32,378 nucleotides of DNA from a bacterium UBP11_UBA4055. GTDB taxonomy: Bacteria > UBA4055. The notes under the pieces were generated by a model. That model had not been told where the DNA came from. It worked only from the letters and a program-made list of their open reading frames with translations, and made no database searches. The first letter of the stretch is position 1; the number at the start of each line of letters is the position of its first letter. The DNA lies in assembly GCA_002382735.1 (NCBI GenBank), contig DFZN01000052.1, positions 1-32,378 on the forward strand, written 5' to 3'. The translations under genes were made by a program, and so were the position numbers. Positions 1-8,625 of this stretch are shown piece after piece.

Positions 1-707
1 GACATGAAGTTCAGGGAAATAAATAAAAGTGCAAGCGATATAATGATCAGTACGGTCAGCAGAAAACCGTTATAATCCGGATAAACGCTTTTTTTTCCGG
101 CCACAATATGTTCTGTGACGGGATTTCCGCAAAGTTCTGCGACTGAGCACTCTATGAACTTGGATAAAGGTTTAACAACAGCATCCAGCGGAGATTCGAA
201 CTTTACGCCGGATTTACCTACGAAAACAGAAGTGAGGAACTGGGCACTTGTTGCGATGAATCCGGTCATTATCTCAAGCGGCAGGAAAAGTAGAACTGCG
301 AACCAGTTGAAAAAATCATGTACTACCGCGGCAGCAAAAGATCTGTGGAATTCAAGCTTGTTCCTGATCTGCCCGAAAGACACAAGAATGCCTGTAACAG
401 ATGTACCTATGTTCGCTCCCATTATCATTGGCACGGCGTTCTCAAATGAAATAGTACCGGCTCCGACAAAAGCTACAATTATTGAGGTTGTTGAACTGGA
501 CGACTGAATGATCGCTGTTGTAAGAATTCCGATGAACAGAGAAATCAGAGGATTATCCGTAGCGCTCTCAATCAGCTTTGCCGAATCCGCCGAGAAATAA
601 TGTTTGAATACATCACCGAGAAGCTTAATGCTTAAAAGGAACAACCATAGATAAAAAAGCATCATAACCAGTTTTATTATCCAGTCGTATTTGTCTTTGC
701 TCCTCAA
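1..707 (-). CDS. Na+/phosphate symporter, NptA/PF02690 family (3' end beyond window)
   Basis: The reverse strand reads open from a TTG at 707-705 to the left edge, about 235 codons with no stop, so only the N-terminal part is present. The TTG follows an AAGGA ribosome site by about 6 nt, and an in-frame TAA lies just upstream, which fixes the start. The translation carries the QSSSST signature and a GANIGTS loop near residues 65-100, typical of the sodium-dependent phosphate cotransporter family, within strongly hydrophobic segments. Known members import inorganic phosphate with Na+ across the inner membrane. The visible part covers one Na_Pi_cotrans repeat; the second repeat is expected beyond the window. 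It diverges from the lipoprotein operon on the right. No phoU-like gene is visible here. Confidence 0.82.
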   Translation of the reverse strand, partial: MRSKDKYDWIIKLVMMLFYLWLFLLSIKLLGDVFKHYFSADSAKLIESATDNPLISLFIGILTTAIIQSSSSTTSIIVAFVGAGTISFENAVPMIMGANIGTSVTGILVSFGQIRNKLEFHRSFAAAVVHDFFNWFAVLLFLPLEIMTGFIATSAQFLTSVFVGKSGVKFESPLDAVVKPLSKFIECSVAELCGNPVTEHIVAGKKSVYPDYNGFLLTVLIIISLALLFISLNFM

Positions 708-757
708 TTTATTTCCTTAAAATTAGATTAATGTTAGCATTCTGTTACAAGACCGGC

Positions 758-786
758 AATTTAAAATATCTTTCAATGATAAGCAA
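758..786 (-). promoter_or_regulatory. possible promoter for the Na+/phosphate symporter
   Basis: On the minus strand TTGCTT (786-781) and TAAATT (763-758) are separated by 17 nt, about 50 nt upstream of the TTG start. The match to the sigma70 consensus is only partial, in AT-rich DNA, so this is tentative. Confidence 0.3.
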
Positions 787-832
787 CCATATTTTTGTGA
801 TAAATTCTGCATAAAACGCGTTAAAAATTCAT

Positions 833-862
833 TTGACTATATACCTTAAAATTAATTATATT
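833..862 (+). promoter_or_regulatory. sigma70-like promoter of the 958-9774 operon
   Basis: TTGACT (833-838) and TATATT (857-862) are separated by 18 nt. Transcription would begin near 869, just upstream of the lipoprotein gene and facing the long plus-strand gene run. It is the best promoter-like match in the intergenic region between the two divergent genes. Confidence 0.55.
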
Positions 863-957
863 AACGGGCGCTTTAGAGTACTCCGGATTTGAACAAAACA
901 TCTTCAAAAGAGTTTATTCCGGTTGTATCGGCAAATTCAAATAAGATGGAACAAAGG

Positions 958-2175
958 ATGACAGGATTTAAATTTAAAATATTGACCGCGGCAGTTGTTT
1001 CGGCGATGATATTCTCATGCTCGCAGAAATACGACGATACGGGAATTTTCGACCCTTCTGACCCTGACTTTTCAGCCGATACTATTTCAGTCAGAAGCCA
1101 CAGCAACACTCTGGTACTCTCCAAGGACAGGATAAGCGACGGTTTCTTGTACCTGGGTAGAGACATTCCGGCACCTGGAGACACGACCGCATGGGCAGAA
1201 TCGCTGATAAAGCTGAACCTGCCTGCAGCATACGGTCTGGATTCCGCTTTCGTCACTTACAAGCTTTACGAATATCCCGACTCTGTAAATATTGATCAGG
1301 CTTTCGAAGGGAAAATGATCGAAATCCTTAAGACAACAAGCGGAACTTGGGATTCGGACAGCCTGACTTTGCCATTGACCGGACTGACTGCTATAGATAC
1401 GGTAGCTTTAGATACTTCGGGAACAAATTACATTCTCCGTTTCGACCTGAAGAAAGAACTTATCGAGCAGTGGAATACCGAAGACTCGACAGGAACTGCA
1501 GGATTTTTTCTAAGGAGTCTGGAAGGAAACGATATATCCCCGATAATCAAATTCTATTCTGCAGGTTGGACTTATACATCCGTTAGACCGACGGTCAGCT
1601 CATATTATTCTTTTGCGGACTCCGTAGACGCCGTAAGCGGCGGGGATTCAACGATTTTTTCAGTCGTACAAAATTATGTGACTGAAGACATCAGCCTGGC
1701 GTTTAAGAGACCGTCATGCGTTACACCTGACATTTCTTCATTCAGGATCGGCGGAATTTCGGGTGAATCCTATATCTGCAGGATACCTCTTGATACCATA
1801 CCTTCAGGCGCTGTAGTTGTTACGGGAAGAATAAGCCTTAAAGCTGCCGGAGGAACCGACCCTGTTTACGGAGGAATCGAAAACTCTCTGAGCACACTTA
1901 AGGAGATCTGTATTTATATGATGACGGATTCTCTGTGGTATTCTGATCCTTCGGATCTGAATTACGACACTCTGAATGTATGGACATATAAGATCAATCT
2001 CGGATCAGACGATAATTTTCTAACAATGGATACACCTGTTCAGAACTGGATTAATGATCCTGATACAAATTACGGATTCATGATAACCTCCAAGAACTGG
2101 GGTCAGCCTTTCGGATATACGGATTTCATGCTTCCAGAATTCAACATCAGCTATATCTCAACTCAGAATGAATAA
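958..2175 (+). CDS. putative surface lipoprotein with two DNRLRE-like beta-sandwich units
   Basis: The frame opens at TTG 889, but the lipoprotein signal begins at ATG 946 or ATG 958. From 958 it reads a short basic n-region, a hydrophobic core and a lipobox ending IFSC, so the mature protein probably starts at that Cys and is lipid-anchored. No start has a strong ribosome site. The mature part looks like two successive beta-rich units. Each ends in a W-rich stretch (around LIEQWNTED and VQNWINDPD) followed by a GF-type strand and a final aromatic strand, which resembles the DNRLRE family of extracellular beta-sandwiches. That family link is by eye only. There is no catalytic motif. The next gene begins 9 nt downstream, so it is probably cotranscribed and exported together with the outer-membrane protein. 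Confidence 0.6.
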   Translation: MTGFKFKILTAAVVSAMIFSCSQKYDDTGIFDPSDPDFSADTISVRSHSNTLVLSKDRISDGFLYLGRDIPAPGDTTAWAESLIKLNLPAAYGLDSAFVTYKLYEYPDSVNIDQAFEGKMIEILKTTSGTWDSDSLTLPLTGLTAIDTVALDTSGTNYILRFDLKKELIEQWNTEDSTGTAGFFLRSLEGNDISPIIKFYSAGWTYTSVRPTVSSYYSFADSVDAVSGGDSTIFSVVQNYVTEDISLAFKRPSCVTPDISSFRIGGISGESYICRIPLDTIPSGAVVVTGRISLKAAGGTDPVYGGIENSLSTLKEICIYMMTDSLWYSDPSDLNYDTLNVWTYKINLGSDDNFLTMDTPVQNWINDPDTNYGFMITSKNWGQPFGYTDFMLPEFNISYISTQNE

Positions 2176-2184
2176 ACAGGGGAA

Positions 2185-3444
2185 ATGCTCCTAATGATAA
2201 AAAAGATACCCTTAGCTTTAATATTCATTTACCTTACAGCTCTATGCGAAACTTCAGCCTTCTCTTCCTTATCACTCGGAGATATCGAGCCGTCAATGAA
2301 CAACTCCACGGGAATAGCTTTTACTGACTCTCTAATATTGAAAAATCACAATCCCGCTGCATGGACAGGACTTGCCAACACATCTTTTTCGGTGTCCACA
2401 TCATTCTATTATCACAGCCTTAGTGTCGCCGGCGGCGGAGGAGATTCTTCCTACGACAGGTTCACATTTGAGGAAATGAGCTTCGCCATGCCTTTCGGGA
2501 ACAGGAATGTACTCGGCTTCTCTTACTACCCGTCATCAATTGTCGATATGACCAATGTGACCACAGATGAAGCTCAGGTCCCGGAAAGTTTCGAAGATAC
2601 TACTCTGAGAACCCTTGAAACGAGAAAAGGCAGCGTCTCGAACGCCTCGCTGATCTACGGTAAAGGACTGGGTGACTTTTCCTTCAGCATCGGCCCTAAA
2701 TTCCTGTTCGGGAATTACGAAATTGCAAGAAGATACAAATATACAAGCTATGTTGAAGGCACAGATATAGTCGATTGGGAAAAATATTTTGAAAGCACAG
2801 ATAAAACCCAGATTTTCCATTTCCTGATAAGCGGAGGAGTGTTATATAAGTCTCCGGCAGGACTTGACATAGGCGCTGTTTTTTCTTTGCCTTTAAGTAC
2901 TTACGCCAACAGAATCGGCAATTTTTACCGCACGACATCATACGGAACGGTTACCGAAGTCATATCCGAAATCGAGTCTGAGGATGATTCCGCAGACTGG
3001 GCTTTTGAATTCGGTACCGGTTTGAGCTACAAAGTGAACAAACTGCTGCTATCATATGATTTCTCGGCAAAGCTCTTCGACGGAATCAGCACAGGGATCG
3101 ATGATACTGAAATGAAGAATTATGTCAAGAATTCTTTCGGGCTGAGTTTCGACCCGAGGAACAAAAAATACGATCCGTATTACAAAAGAATGGTCTATTC
3201 AGGATATTTCACAGTTGAAAAAAGACCTTATGAGTACAGCGGTAATCCGGTTTATGACATTACGGGAACGCTGGGACTGAACCTTCCTTTCAACAATGAT
3301 AAAACGAATATAGAACTTCGGTTCGGTTACACCAGGTCAGGTTCAAAAGAAGACAACGGTATGGAATGCGACACTTTCAGGATCACATTTAATTTCACCG
3401 GCTCAGACAGGTGGAGACTGAGAAAGAACAGATATGATGATTAA
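2185..3444 (+). CDS. outer-membrane beta-barrel protein (PorV/FadL-like)
   Basis: The product is about 419 residues with an N-terminal signal sequence of two lysines followed by a long hydrophobic core. It then has many alternating aromatic/polar strands (for example FSVSTSFYYHSLSV) typical of outer-membrane barrels. Near residue 55 the NPAAW motif matches the NPA motif at the start of PorV/UPF0164/FadL-like barrels of FCB bacteria. An AGGGG ribosome site at 2178-2182 is 2 nt from ATG 2185 and 11 nt from ATG 2194, so either start is possible; the signal peptide is intact in both. It sits between two lipoproteins, suggesting an envelope complex. The transported substrate, if any, cannot be read from the sequence. 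Confidence 0.62.
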   Translation: MLLMIKKIPLALIFIYLTALCETSAFSSLSLGDIEPSMNNSTGIAFTDSLILKNHNPAAWTGLANTSFSVSTSFYYHSLSVAGGGGDSSYDRFTFEEMSFAMPFGNRNVLGFSYYPSSIVDMTNVTTDEAQVPESFEDTTLRTLETRKGSVSNASLIYGKGLGDFSFSIGPKFLFGNYEIARRYKYTSYVEGTDIVDWEKYFESTDKTQIFHFLISGGVLYKSPAGLDIGAVFSLPLSTYANRIGNFYRTTSYGTVTEVISEIESEDDSADWAFEFGTGLSYKVNKLLLSYDFSAKLFDGISTGIDDTEMKNYVKNSFGLSFDPRNKKYDPYYKRMVYSGYFTVEKRPYEYSGNPVYDITGTLGLNLPFNNDKTNIELRFGYTRSGSKEDNGMECDTFRITFNFTGSDRWRLRKNRYDD

Positions 3445-3462
3445 GAATATATGGAGGTTATA

Positions 3463-4797
3463 ATGAAAAAGACAACAGTTCTATTGTTCGCGCTGGTCGC
3501 GTTCTTTTCCCTTGTAAGCTGCGGGCCTTCAGGTCAGACGGTGAAGGACGATACAGTAAAAGAATCAGTGAAAGAAACACCGGTTGAAGAAACTGCGGCT
3601 AAAATCGAGAAAGCTCCTCTGACCGATGATCAGAAAATGGAGATCAACAAATACTCGAGCTTTGCGCAGACAAAGAGGCAGCAGAAAAAATTCCGTGATA
3701 TGATAGAATACATTAATCAGATATTGGTTATCGACCCTGATTTTGGGTATGCGAAAGATATTCTGCTGTTCTGGAGAGGTAACGGATATGAGGAACTCGG
3801 TCTTAAAGATTCCGCGCTTACGGACTATGAGAGATTCGCGCAGATCAGACCTGACCATTCACAGGTTCTTATTCAACTTGATTACATTTATGTCACCAAC
3901 GGCGAGATAGAAAAAGCGATTGATACGGCTGAAAAAATGTACGAGCTTGCACCTGAAGATAAAACTCTTCTAAAAAAGATCGGAAAATATAATTATCAGC
4001 ACGCCGAAAATTTAAAGGCTGCTGACGAGAACGATCCGGAGATAGAGGAATACGCTACAACGGCAATCGACAATTTTGAAGAATATCTTGAAAACTATCC
4101 GGAAGACGAGGAGATCAACAATCTTCAAACCTATCTGATCTCAAAATTCCTTGATCAGCAGGCGCTTAAGTTAAAACTCGAGAACAATCTAGCCAATAAT
4201 CCCGAAGACGCTAAGACCATAGAAAGACTCGCCGCGATATATTACGATGAAGGAAATTCTGCCAAAGCTTCAGAACTTCTTGAAAATCTTCTGACAAAAC
4301 AGCCCAATAACCTCAAGGCTCTTAAAAGGCTGATCAGGATCACTAAGAACAATATCGACAAAGCCATCACTTACAATAAAAAGGCAATCACCCTGGATGA
4401 AGCCAATGAGACCTACAACATCAATCTTGCCAAACTTTACACGGAAAAGAAAAGATTCTCCGACGCGAGAACGGAATGTATCAGAGCTCTTTCCAAGAAC
4501 GGCAGGAACAGTAATGTTTACAAAACATGGGCAGCTATATACACAGAGAACATAGGCGAATGCAATGTGAATATCGAATATCAGGACAAACTCGTTTTCG
4601 TTATCGCCTACGGACTTTATGAAAAGTCCGGAGATACAAGAAGGACACACGCCATGAAAGAGAGTGGCCAGGTCCCGTCGAAATCGGACTTCTTTACGAA
4701 CAAATCCACGAGACTTCCGTCAAGGGATTGCTATAAATGGATAAACACCGAATGGGATGAAGTGAAGTATATTGAAAAATTTCTCAACGCATTGTAA
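3463..4797 (+). CDS. TPR-repeat lipoprotein
   Basis: The start is set at ATG 3463 because a strong GGAGG (3453-3457) lies 5 nt upstream and overlaps the earlier in-frame ATG at 3451. The protein opens with MKK, a hydrophobic core and the lipobox LVSC, so it should be a lipid-anchored envelope protein of 444 residues. After a Lys/Glu-rich linker it consists of helical repeats. TPR-like spacing is visible in segments such as the one with ALTDYERFAQIRPDH, the one with AIDTAEKMYELAPED and the one with ASELLENLLTKQPNN. TPR proteins act as scaffolds, here perhaps for the preceding barrel and lipoprotein. No enzymatic motif is seen. It ends 2 nt before rpiB. Confidence 0.72.
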   Translation: MKKTTVLLFALVAFFSLVSCGPSGQTVKDDTVKESVKETPVEETAAKIEKAPLTDDQKMEINKYSSFAQTKRQQKKFRDMIEYINQILVIDPDFGYAKDILLFWRGNGYEELGLKDSALTDYERFAQIRPDHSQVLIQLDYIYVTNGEIEKAIDTAEKMYELAPEDKTLLKKIGKYNYQHAENLKAADENDPEIEEYATTAIDNFEEYLENYPEDEEINNLQTYLISKFLDQQALKLKLENNLANNPEDAKTIERLAAIYYDEGNSAKASELLENLLTKQPNNLKALKRLIRITKNNIDKAITYNKKAITLDEANETYNINLAKLYTEKKRFSDARTECIRALSKNGRNSNVYKTWAAIYTENIGECNVNIEYQDKLVFVIAYGLYEKSGDTRRTHAMKESGQVPSKSDFFTNKSTRLPSRDCYKWINTEWDEVKYIEKFLNAL

Positions 4798-4799
4798 TC

Positions 4800-5240
4800 A
4801 TGAATTCTAAACTCATACACATAGCCTCGGACCACGGAGGATACGCGCTTAAGAGCGAGCTTATGGAGAGGTTGAAGAAAAAAGGTTACATGATAGATGA
4901 CCTGGGTACATATTCCGAAGAATCTGTTGACTATCCGGATCTCGGGAAAAAAGCAGCCGAAGCTGTTCTTGCTGACGGAAATTTCGGCATAATCATCTGT
5001 GGTACAGGAATAGGTATATCTATAGCTGCCAACAGGTTTAAAGGAATTAGAGCCGCGCTTTGTCACTGCCCAGAGTACGCCGAACTTGCAAGAAAGCACA
5101 ATAATGCCAATATCTTAGCTCTGGGCGGAAGGTTCCTCGATGCGGATACAGCTGAGAAGATAGCTGAGGTTTTCTTAAATACCGGATTCGAGGGCGGAAG
5201 GCATCAGAGAAGAATCGACTTAATTGATAAATCTAAATGA
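4800..5240 (+). CDS. rpiB: ribose-5-phosphate isomerase B
   Basis: RpiB interconverts ribose 5-phosphate and ribulose 5-phosphate in the pentose phosphate pathway, in the cytoplasm. The 146-residue length is normal. The N-terminus has the conserved ASDHGG motif (Asp11, His12). The catalytic Cys67 lies in the ICGTGIGISIAANR motif, His100 matches the ring-opening His of the Escherichia coli enzyme, and a basic C-terminal segment (Arg134, Arg137, Arg138) fits the phosphate-binding arginines. The start lies 2 nt after the previous stop and has no obvious ribosome site, suggesting translational coupling. The rpiB-glyA order is common in bacteria. LacA/LacB sugar isomerases are relatives, but the close match to RpiB motifs makes RpiB the best call. 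Confidence 0.93.
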   Translation: MNSKLIHIASDHGGYALKSELMERLKKKGYMIDDLGTYSEESVDYPDLGKKAAEAVLADGNFGIIICGTGIGISIAANRFKGIRAALCHCPEYAELARKHNNANILALGGRFLDADTAEKIAEVFLNTGFEGGRHQRRIDLIDKSK

Positions 5241-5257
5241 CGGAACAGGAGCGGAAG

Positions 5258-6532
5258 ATGAGTTTACTCAAAGATTTTGATCCGGAAATTTTCCAGACCA
5301 TCGAGAATGAAAAAAGAAGACAGTGCGATAAGATAGAACTTATTGCTTCAGAGAATTTTGTTTCAAAGGCCGTACTTGAAGCACTGGGATCGGTAATGAC
5401 GAACAAATATGCCGAGGGATATCCTGGAAAAAGATATTACGGCGGATGTGCAAATGTTGACGAGGCCGAGAACATCGCTATAGACAGAGCTAAAAAGCTC
5501 TTCAACTGCAGATGGGCTAATGTCCAGCCGCACAGCGGCTCACAGGCCAACATGGCCGTCTATATGGCTCTCGCTGAACCCGGCGACACGATCATGGGAA
5601 TGAACCTCTCAATGGGCGGTCATCTCACACACGGATCTCCAGTCAACTTTACCGGAAGACTTTATAATATCGTTCCCTATGGTGTTACCGAACGGGGATT
5701 TATAGATTATGACGAACTCGAGAGACTTGCGCTCGAATGTAAACCGAAAATCATAGTAGCGGGAGCATCCGCCTATCCGAGGTTCATTGACTTTAAACGG
5801 TTCAGGGAGATTGCAGACAAGGTCGGCGCATGGTTAATGACGGACATGGCTCACATCGCAGGGCTTGTGGCCGCCGGACTGCACCCTTCTCCGCTGCCGT
5901 ATTCGCATGTGGTCACGACCACGACTCACAAAACGCTGAGAGGCCCGAGAGGCGGAATGATACTTTCCGACTTCGAGGGCGGCGAGATCCTGCTCAAGAA
6001 CATGACAGCTCCCAAGACTCTGACCGAAGCACTTGATTTTGTGATATTCCCCGGAATTCAGGGGGGACCTCTTGAGCATGTTATCGCCTCGAAAGCCGTA
6101 TCGTTCAAAGAAGCACTTGATCCATCGTTCAAAGATTACCAGCAGAGGGTGCTCGACAACGCCCAGGCGCTTGCGGACGAACTTATGAAGCAGGGCTTCA
6201 AGGTCGTGTCCGGCGGTACTGACAACCACATCGTACTTCTCGACCTTTCAGATAAAGAAGTTTCGGGAAAGGGTCTCGAAGGCGCTCTTGAAAAAGCCGG
6301 TATAACTACGAACAAGAACATGGTGCCGTTCGATAAAAGAAAACCGATGATCACTTCAGGCGTAAGGTTGGGAACACCCGCAGCCACGACTAAGGGCTTC
6401 ACTACCGAAGACATGAGGACTATCGCCCGGATGATAACCAGAGTAGCGGCCGATCACAAGAACGAGGAACTCCTTGAAGAGATCAAGAAGGAAGTAATAG
6501 CATTAAGCACGAGATATCCGCTTTACGATTAA
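5258..6532 (+). CDS. glyA: serine hydroxymethyltransferase
   Basis: GlyA is a cytoplasmic PLP enzyme that converts serine and tetrahydrofolate to glycine and 5,10-methylene-tetrahydrofolate. The PLP-binding Lys225 lies in the TTTTHKTLRGPRGG motif, Asp196 and His199 lie in TDMAHIAGL, and the N-terminal IASENF and YPGKRYYGG motifs are intact. The open frame also contains an ATG at 5237 that overlaps the rpiB stop (ATGA). The AGGAG at 5247-5251, 6 nt before ATG 5258, favours the shorter form of 424 residues, which begins like other GlyA proteins. It is followed after 26 nt by two amine/amino-acid oxidoreductase genes, so glycine or one-carbon metabolism may link the group. Confidence 0.96.
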   Translation: MSLLKDFDPEIFQTIENEKRRQCDKIELIASENFVSKAVLEALGSVMTNKYAEGYPGKRYYGGCANVDEAENIAIDRAKKLFNCRWANVQPHSGSQANMAVYMALAEPGDTIMGMNLSMGGHLTHGSPVNFTGRLYNIVPYGVTERGFIDYDELERLALECKPKIIVAGASAYPRFIDFKRFREIADKVGAWLMTDMAHIAGLVAAGLHPSPLPYSHVVTTTTHKTLRGPRGGMILSDFEGGEILLKNMTAPKTLTEALDFVIFPGIQGGPLEHVIASKAVSFKEALDPSFKDYQQRVLDNAQALADELMKQGFKVVSGGTDNHIVLLDLSDKEVSGKGLEGALEKAGITTNKNMVPFDKRKPMITSGVRLGTPAATTKGFTTEDMRTIARMITRVAADHKNEELLEEIKKEVIALSTRYPLYD

Positions 6533-6558
6533 ATATAGAATTTTAGGATAAGTATAAA

Positions 6559-8625
6559 ATGAAAAGAATTACAGCGCATCCTGTACTTGAAGTCAAGGCA
6601 AGACAGGAGGTGGATTTTACCTTTGACGGACTCCCTGTGAAAGGCTTGGAAGGAGAACCGGTAAGCTCGGCGCTTTTCGCGAACGGTATCAAGCAGTTCT
6701 CGATACATAAAAAGGACGACGCGCCTCAGGGAATATTCTGCGCAAACGGCCAGTGCTCGCAATGTAGTGTCATAATTGACGGAATGCCTTTAAAATCATG
6801 CGTAACTCCCCTTAGAGCCGGAATGGATGTAAGGACTCTGGTACATATACCCGAACTTCCTCACGACGACGAACCCTGCTTTTTGAGCAGGCTCGAAACA
6901 TTAAAAACCGATGTAGTAGTTATCGGAGGAGGACCGTCAGGGCTGACTTCTGCGATCGAACTGGCAAAACTCGGGTTTGATGTGACTATAGTCGAGGATA
7001 AAGAAAAACTGGGCGGCAAACTTTTACTTCAGACGCACAAATTCTTCGGTTCGCAGGAAGACAGCTTCGCCGGAACGAGAGGCTACGAGATCGCTGAACT
7101 CCTCGAAAAGCAGATTAGAGAATTTCCGAATGTAACAGTTCTCTATGAAACAAGCGTGGTCGGCGTTTACAAAGATAAAAAAATAGGCGTTTACAAGAAT
7201 AACGGCAAATACTCGATAATCGATTTTGAGGGACTTGTCATTTCGGCCGGAGCGAGAGAAAAGAGCCTTGTTTTTCCCGGGAACGACCTTCCCGGTGTTT
7301 ACGGAGCCGGAGCTTTCCAGACACTTGTTAACAGAGACCTTGTCAAGGCTTCGGAAAGAGTCTTCATTATCGGCAGCGGAAATGTCGGCCTTATAGCCGC
7401 GTATCACGCACTTCAGGCAGGCATAAGTGTGGTCGGGATAGTCGATATAATGGAAAAGGTATCGGGATATAAAGTTCATGCCGACAAAATAAAGAGAATG
7501 GGCGTGCCGGTTTATCTGAATACCACTGTACTCGCGGCTTTCGGCAAGGAAAAGATCGAGAAGGTAACCGTAGCAGAAGTCGATGACAAATGGAATCCGA
7601 TACTGACGACAGCACGAACTTACGAAACCGACACCCTGCTGATAGCGGCGGGACTTACACCGGTAGATGAGTTCTACGATCAGGCCTTAGAGTTCGGTTT
7701 CAAAGCGGTCAAAACAGGCGATGCCGACGAAATAGCCGAAGCAAGCTCGGCGATGTTCGGAGGAAGGATAGCCGGTCTCAAAATGGCAAAGATGCTGGGA
7801 AAAGAAATAGAAATAGACAGATCGTTCTATGAAAAAGCCGAAATATTAAAATCAAAACCGGGAATTGTCTTTGAACCTGTACCTGTAATAATCAAACAGA
7901 ATTTAACCCCTGTTTTCCAGTGCTTCCAGGAAATACCGTGCAATCCCTGCACTACGGTCTGTCCCAAAGGCTGTATCTCGCTTGTCGGAAAATTCGGGAA
8001 TATTATGGATACACCAACTTATACTCTCGATGAGTGTACAGGATGCGGTCTGTGCGTGGCGGTCTGCCCTGGTCTTGCGGTGTCTTTGGCTAAGCGTATA
8101 GACGAAGCTTCCGCTGAAGTTATACTGCCGCATGAATATCTGCTCAGTTTCGCGCCCGGAGATATGATAAATGTGACGGACATCGACGGAAATATTCTGG
8201 AAAAAGCTGAAGTAAAACATATCAGGCTTAATAAAAAATACAGAACGCATCTCGTAACGGTCAAAATGTCTTTGAATAACGCATCCAAAGCGATAGGTAT
8301 CAGGGTTCAGGACGAGTCGGTTACAAAGCCCTGTGCCGAAACACTTCTGCCCGAACTTCCCGACAACGGTATCGTGTGCAGATGCGAGAGAGTAACAGTA
8401 AAAGAACTTGTTGATTTTATTAAGAAATTCAGAGTGAGAGATGTCAATCAGCTCAAACAGATTAGGGCGGGCATGGGAGCGTGCGGATCAAAGACATGCT
8501 CTGTACTATATCCGAGGATCTTTAAGCAGGCGGGGGTCGATTACTATGATGTGACCGGAGGTACGGTAAGACCCGTAACCGTTGAGGTTCCGATGAATTC
8601 CCTGATCGAAGGGGAGGTAGAATAA
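6559..8625 (+). CDS. fused 2Fe-2S / FAD-NAD / 2x4Fe-4S / BFD-type oxidoreductase (HcnAB- or sarcosine/proline dehydrogenase alpha-like)
   Basis: The 688-residue product joins modules that are often separate subunits. A 2Fe-2S ferredoxin-like domain has Cys61, 66, 69 and 81. A pyridine nucleotide-disulfide oxidoreductase has an FAD motif GGGPSG at 123-128 and a second nucleotide motif GSGNVG at 272-277. A ferredoxin-like segment has Cys455/461/464/468/472 and Cys493/496/499/503. A C-terminal BFD-like [2Fe-2S] domain has Cys607, 609, 642 and 647. Related proteins are HcnA plus HcnB of hydrogen cyanide synthase and the alpha/gamma subunits of sarcosine oxidase, opine oxidase and dye-linked proline or hydroxyproline dehydrogenases. 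The catalytic partner is very likely the DAO-family protein that follows directly. The role is probably electron transfer from an amino acid or N-alkyl amino acid; the substrate is not determinable from the sequence. Confidence 0.82.
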   Translation: MKRITAHPVLEVKARQEVDFTFDGLPVKGLEGEPVSSALFANGIKQFSIHKKDDAPQGIFCANGQCSQCSVIIDGMPLKSCVTPLRAGMDVRTLVHIPELPHDDEPCFLSRLETLKTDVVVIGGGPSGLTSAIELAKLGFDVTIVEDKEKLGGKLLLQTHKFFGSQEDSFAGTRGYEIAELLEKQIREFPNVTVLYETSVVGVYKDKKIGVYKNNGKYSIIDFEGLVISAGAREKSLVFPGNDLPGVYGAGAFQTLVNRDLVKASERVFIIGSGNVGLIAAYHALQAGISVVGIVDIMEKVSGYKVHADKIKRMGVPVYLNTTVLAAFGKEKIEKVTVAEVDDKWNPILTTARTYETDTLLIAAGLTPVDEFYDQALEFGFKAVKTGDADEIAEASSAMFGGRIAGLKMAKMLGKEIEIDRSFYEKAEILKSKPGIVFEPVPVIIKQNLTPVFQCFQEIPCNPCTTVCPKGCISLVGKFGNIMDTPTYTLDECTGCGLCVAVCPGLAVSLAKRIDEASAEVILPHEYLLSFAPGDMINVTDIDGNILEKAEVKHIRLNKKYRTHLVTVKMSLNNASKAIGIRVQDESVTKPCAETLLPELPDNGIVCRCERVTVKELVDFIKKFRVRDVNQLKQIRAGMGACGSKTCSVLYPRIFKQAGVDYYDVTGGTVRPVTVEVPMNSLIEGEVE

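Noticed and set aside
115..507. 130-codon open frame on the plus strand
   Set aside because: It is antisense to the Na+/phosphate symporter, which has the QSSSST motif and a proper start at 707.
7024..7479. 151-codon open frame on the minus strand
   Set aside because: It is antisense to the FeS/FAD oxidoreductase with intact motifs across the same DNA.
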